NCBI RefSeq assembly: GCF_003367245.1
Contig: NZ_QRGR01000010.1
Coordinates: 62,001-126,000 of the forward strand
Origin: Pontibacter diazotrophicus
GTDB taxonomy: Bacteria > Bacteroidota > Bacteroidia > Cytophagales > Hymenobacteraceae
Direction: 5' to 3'
Length of the DNA stretch: 64,000 nucleotides
Part shown: piece after piece, positions 61,402 through 64,000 of the stretch
Position numbering within the stretch: position 1 is the first letter of the stretch
Layout: each line of letters begins with the position of its first letter
Program-made: the position numbers and the translations under genes
The notes under the pieces: model-generated
What the model saw: only the letters and a program-made list of their open reading frames with translations
Databases searched by the model: none
What the model was told of the DNA's origin: nothing

Positions 61402-62838
61402 CTATTTCTTTAGGAAAACGAAGGCTGTTATAAGAAGTAATACTAGCAGAATAATGTTTGTGTAGCGCTTGATCGTGTCGAAAAAGTGTACATCCACCAG
61501 TGTATTGTCTTCGTTCTCGATGATATTATAAAAAGACCCTAAATCTCTGGTCAGGACTAATGCATCGCTGCCGCGGGCACCCGTAATCCGTACCTGTAGC
61601 GAAGGCCGCAGCGTATCGTAGGCTGCCGTTGTTGGGTTAAAGTAAATCCAATGCAGCATGTTGCCCATGTTGTATTGCCCCGGCTCCCGTGGCAGCACGG
61701 CATAGGCAAAGGTTTTGGACCCCATCACTCTACCGGAGCGCTTTGTTACATCCTGCCGCACATCGGGAGGGTAAAACTCCAGCCCTGGCGGCACTTCCGG
61801 CGCAGGCGGCATAATGGCAGCAAGGTTCCCTTCCCCGTTTACTTCGAAAAGATAAGTAAAACTTTTGTTTGCAGCCACTCTTTTCTTCGACAGGCTCTCG
61901 GTTAAGCTGTAGTTACCAACCGGCACCACATCGCGCAGCGGGTGGGGAGGCAGTTCCTTCACCGGTATCACGCGCTCACGTGAGTAAAATATCTTATAGC
62001 CTTCCTGCCGGTCTTCTGCCAGCAGGCTCGGATTCTTCGCCACCCTGTACTTGATCATCTGCAGCTTCAGTTGCGGAAACCGGAGTGGCTCCAGGTTTAG
62101 CGGGTATAGTACTGCCTCGTACAATTTAAAGCGAAGGTAGGGCTCCCCCTGCACAATCACGTTTTCAGGAGTAATCTCTGTGAAATCGAACGTCTCCTCC
62201 CAGGTGTTTGGCTGCTTTAGCTGCCGCATGATACCTGTTAGCTGGTTAGCAAAGTCGTAGAAGTCTAGTAGCCGCTGGTCTGTCTCTGCCAGGTAAAAGT
62301 ACAGCACCACGTTGATGCCTTCCCCCACAAACACTTCTTTTTTATCTGTGTATACTGTCAGGAAGGCATTGTCTTCTTTATCTATAAACTCCGGCTCATC
62401 AGCTGCGATGGAATCTTCATCCTCAGCAAGAAGATCAGGCATGTTAAGCTGCTGTGGGGTGTTCAACTGCATCGGAGTCACCTCTATCGGCATCCCTCTG
62501 GACTTTAGCGTTTTCCCGTTCACCTGCATGGAGAAAGGCTTCAAAACATACTCCCCCTCCTCCAATGCCGCGTAATTCTGCGTGATGGTAAGAATAGTAG
62601 TGGTTTTGCCTCCAGTAATGATTGTTTTGGTGGAGGAGTACTTGTTACTCTTCTTAAAGCCTTCTATTTCCGGAAAAGGCGTGTATTCCTCTAACTGCTG
62701 ATCCTGCAGTTTAACTGAGATGGTATAGTATTGGTTGAGAGGCAGCGGGCTCTTACCTAGCTCAAGACTGATCTGCTGCGCCCAGGCCGGGCCAGCGAAA
62801 GCAACACAGAGAAGAAACAAAAGGACAAAGAGCCGCAT
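61402..62838 (-). CDS. batD: BatD family protein (aerotolerance)
   Basis: A protein of the Bat (Bacteroides aerotolerance) group, anchored in the membrane with a large periplasmic part. From ATG 62838 (MRLFVLLFLLCVAFAGPAWAQ, signal peptide) it has 478 aa: BatD repeats with ISLELGKSPLPLNQYYTISV, the YALEEGEYVLKPF-like strand, and one C-terminal span (YTNIILLVLLLITAFVFL). The upstream ATG at 62886 lies over a candidate -7 element, so 62838 is preferred. Other bat genes are not adjacent; aroC follows. Confidence 0.85.
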   Translation of the reverse strand: MRLFVLLFLLCVAFAGPAWAQQISLELGKSPLPLNQYYTISVKLQDQQLEEYTPFPEIEGFKKSNKYSSTKTIITGGKTTTILTITQNYAALEEGEYVLKPFSMQVNGKTLKSRGMPIEVTPMQLNTPQQLNMPDLLAEDEDSIAADEPEFIDKEDNAFLTVYTDKKEVFVGEGINVVLYFYLAETDQRLLDFYDFANQLTGIMRQLKQPNTWEETFDFTEITPENVIVQGEPYLRFKLYEAVLYPLNLEPLRFPQLKLQMIKYRVAKNPSLLAEDRQEGYKIFYSRERVIPVKELPPHPLRDVVPVGNYSLTESLSKKRVAANKSFTYLFEVNGEGNLAAIMPPAPEVPPGLEFYPPDVRQDVTKRSGRVMGSKTFAYAVLPREPGQYNMGNMLHWIYFNPTTAAYDTLRPSLQVRITGARGSDALVLTRDLGSFYNIIENEDNTLVDVHFFDTIKRYTNIILLVLLLITAFVFLKK

Positions 62839-62883
62839 AAGCACATGCCGTAGGGGCACAACCAGATTATAAGTCACAAAAGG

Positions 62884-62891
62884 CAAATTTA
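62884..62891 (-). promoter_or_regulatory. -7 element upstream of batD
   Basis: Minus strand TAAATTTG is an exact TAnnTTTG match, 46 bp before the ATG at 62838 and overlapping the alternative ATG at 62886, which supports the shorter protein. Confidence 0.5.
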
Positions 62892-63224
62892 CTAAATTAA
62901 AGCACTTACAGGTAAGTGTCTACAAAAATTACACCGTAGTTGGGTCAGGTGCACCCTGCGTCAGCAGCGTAATTGAGTGGCCATAAATCCGATTACAGAA
63001 AATGTTTCCGGCTGATAATGCTTTAAACCTCCTCCCCTTCTTTTGTGGCTCTGCCTCCTGCTGGTTAGCCCTTAGCTTCTGCTGATGTACTCCTGTAATA
63101 AAGGCTTACTCTGAAAATTTTCAGCTTTCAGGCAGAAATCTATCTTTCTCTTTATAAGCCGATTAATGCTTAAGCTGCTGCTTCAGATGTTTCTGTTGCT
63201 ACATCTTATCTAAAAAATCTTACA

Positions 63225-63260
63225 TAAATTTGTAAGTGACCACTTACTTTTGTAATTTTG
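63225..63260 (+). promoter_or_regulatory. Operator-like palindrome with three tandem -7 elements
   Basis: The inverted repeat GTAAGTG-AC-CACTTAC (63232-63247) resembles TetR-type operators. Three exact TAnnTTTG boxes lie at 63225-63232, 63245-63252 and 63253-63260, the first two overlapping the palindrome. All point to the 64-aa gene at 63320. No regulator gene lies in the window. Confidence 0.5.
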
Positions 63261-63319
63261 GGTCGTATAAATAAAGCACCCGATTTAAAAACACGTTAAC
63301 TTAAAGTTTACAGAAAACA

Positions 63320-63514
63320 ATGCTTGAGTACATTAAGACAATTTTATTGAAAGTAAGTTTTGATAAAATGCTGTTTGAGAAAGAGTTAAGAAAGGCTTTT
63401 AAAGTTTTGGCAAAAGAAGAACTGCAGCAACTCAAACAGTGGTGCTACGATCAGTTCTCTGGAATGTATCTCGTTATTCTAAACAAGGTATTCACCAGAG
63501 CAAAGGTGGCTTAG
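63320..63514 (+). CDS. Small hypothetical protein of 64 aa
   Basis: Begins MLEYIKTILLKVSFDKMLFE and continues with a basic amphipathic helix (KELRKAFKVLAKEELQQLKQ) and a Trp/Cys-containing WCYDQFSGMYLVIL end. Predicted all-helical, cytosolic or membrane-associated. No named family is recognised; its promoter-operator region (63225-63260) argues for regulated expression. Confidence 0.6.
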   Translation: MLEYIKTILLKVSFDKMLFEKELRKAFKVLAKEELQQLKQWCYDQFSGMYLVILNKVFTRAKVA

Positions 63515-63526
63515 GCTAGGAAAAAC

Positions 63527-64000
63527 TTAATCTGGTTGTTGCTCCACAAAGTGGATGTTGCGCAGCAAACCGCTGTAACCAGTGCGCTTTACAGCTGACT
63601 TTTTAAACAGCTGCGAAAAAACCTCCTGCGTCAGCTCCTGCCAATCATTTACCTTCATTTCCTTCAGGTGAGGATGCGGCGCAAAGGCGGGCTCGCTATG
63701 CGGTTTGCTAAAGCGGTTCCAGGGGCACACATCCTGGCAGATGTCACAGCCAAACACCCAGTTTCCAAATTTTCCATGCATCTCCTGCGGCAATTGGTCT
63801 TTTAGCTCAATTGTAAAGTAGGAGATGCATTTACTTCCATCCACCACATAAGGCTCTGTAATGGCACCTGTCGGGCAGGCATCCAGGCAGCGCGTGCAGG
63901 AGCCGCAATAATCTTTGATAGGGCCATCCGGCTCCAGTTCCAGGTCAATAATCAGCTCTGCGATAAAGTAAAAACTGCCCACTTGTGGCGTGATAAGGTT
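63527..64000 (-). CDS. queG: Epoxyqueuosine reductase, 5' end outside window
   Basis: Reduces epoxyqueuosine in tRNA to queuosine using cobalamin and [4Fe-4S] clusters. Only the C-terminal ~157 residues are in the window; the frame runs without a stop to the right edge ([16 protein letters not shown] at the edge). Two ferredoxin cluster motifs are present: [16 protein letters not shown] and, with the upstream [19 protein letters not shown]. The end matches the family ([14 protein letters not shown]). Truncation is due to the window. Confidence 0.93.
   Translation of the reverse strand, partial: NLITPQVGSFYFIAELIIDLELEPDGPIKDYCGSCTRCLDACPTGAITEPYVVDGSKCISYFTIELKDQLPQEMHGKFGNWVFGCDICQDVCPWNRFSKPHSEPAFAPHPHLKEMKVNDWQELTQEVFSQLFKKSAVKRTGYSGLLRNIHFVEQQPD

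Overview
The window is a chromosomal stretch of a Bacteroidota bacterium, most likely Cytophagales/Hymenobacteraceae (Pontibacter-like). That placement is an inference from protein sequences and gene content. The evidence is a type IX secretion sorting-domain protein, the gliding lipoprotein GldH, a GWxTD protein, BatD, a SecDF fusion, a large DUF2723 (GT117-like) membrane protein, an NSS transporter with a MetS subunit, and many upstream matches to the Bacteroidota -7 promoter element TAnnTTTG. No rRNA, tRNA, CRISPR array, prophage or insertion sequence was recognised. Most of the window is ordinary core chromosome with short intergenic gaps.

Region by region. 1-6 kb: purD (cut by the window edge), recQ, and a kdsD-like isomerase next to manC (sugar-phosphate and sugar-nucleotide supply for the envelope). 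6-12 kb (minus): rlmB, a GWxTD lipoprotein, a 983-aa GT117-like membrane protein and a small T9SS cargo protein. 12-18 kb: birA divergent from the cluster rsfS-ftsH-LUD protein-lpxH-secreted propeller-like protein, then a Gdx-type SMR exporter. 18-23 kb: tandem GNAT protein, zinc alcohol dehydrogenase, and a polysialyltransferase-like glycosyltransferase coupled to a Wzx-like flippase. 23-27 kb: ricT-gldH, an EEP-family phosphoesterase and a cold-shock protein. 27-29 kb: a 666-aa Gly/Ser/Tyr/Gln low-complexity protein that resembles eukaryotic FUS-type prion-like proteins; this is the most unusual object here. 29-36 kb: NmrA-type reductase, a lipoprotein, and a 1310-aa SF1 helicase with a restriction-nuclease-like tail. 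36-49 kb: lipoprotein hydrolase, NUDIX hydrolase, HhH protein, MetS/MetP-type transporter pair, SDR reductase, periplasmic cyclophilin, AGCS symporter, hemC, DNA polymerase III delta-prime, GlmU-like protein, L31. 49-64 kb: phosphoribosyltransferase, small membrane protein, rdgB, udk-trkA, secDF, nfu, an antiporter, a minimal ABC system, a frameshifted carboxypeptidase-like-domain gene, aroC-batD, a 64-aa orphan protein behind an operator-like palindrome, and the start-truncated end of queG.

Transcription units end in strong, often perfect hairpins (stems of 9 to 27 bp), commonly shared by or placed back to back between convergent genes. Operons suggested by overlap or tight spacing are: ftsH-LUD-lpxH-16892, ricT-gldH, glycosyltransferase-wzx, metP-metS-HhH, udk-trkA, the ABC pair, and aroC-batD.
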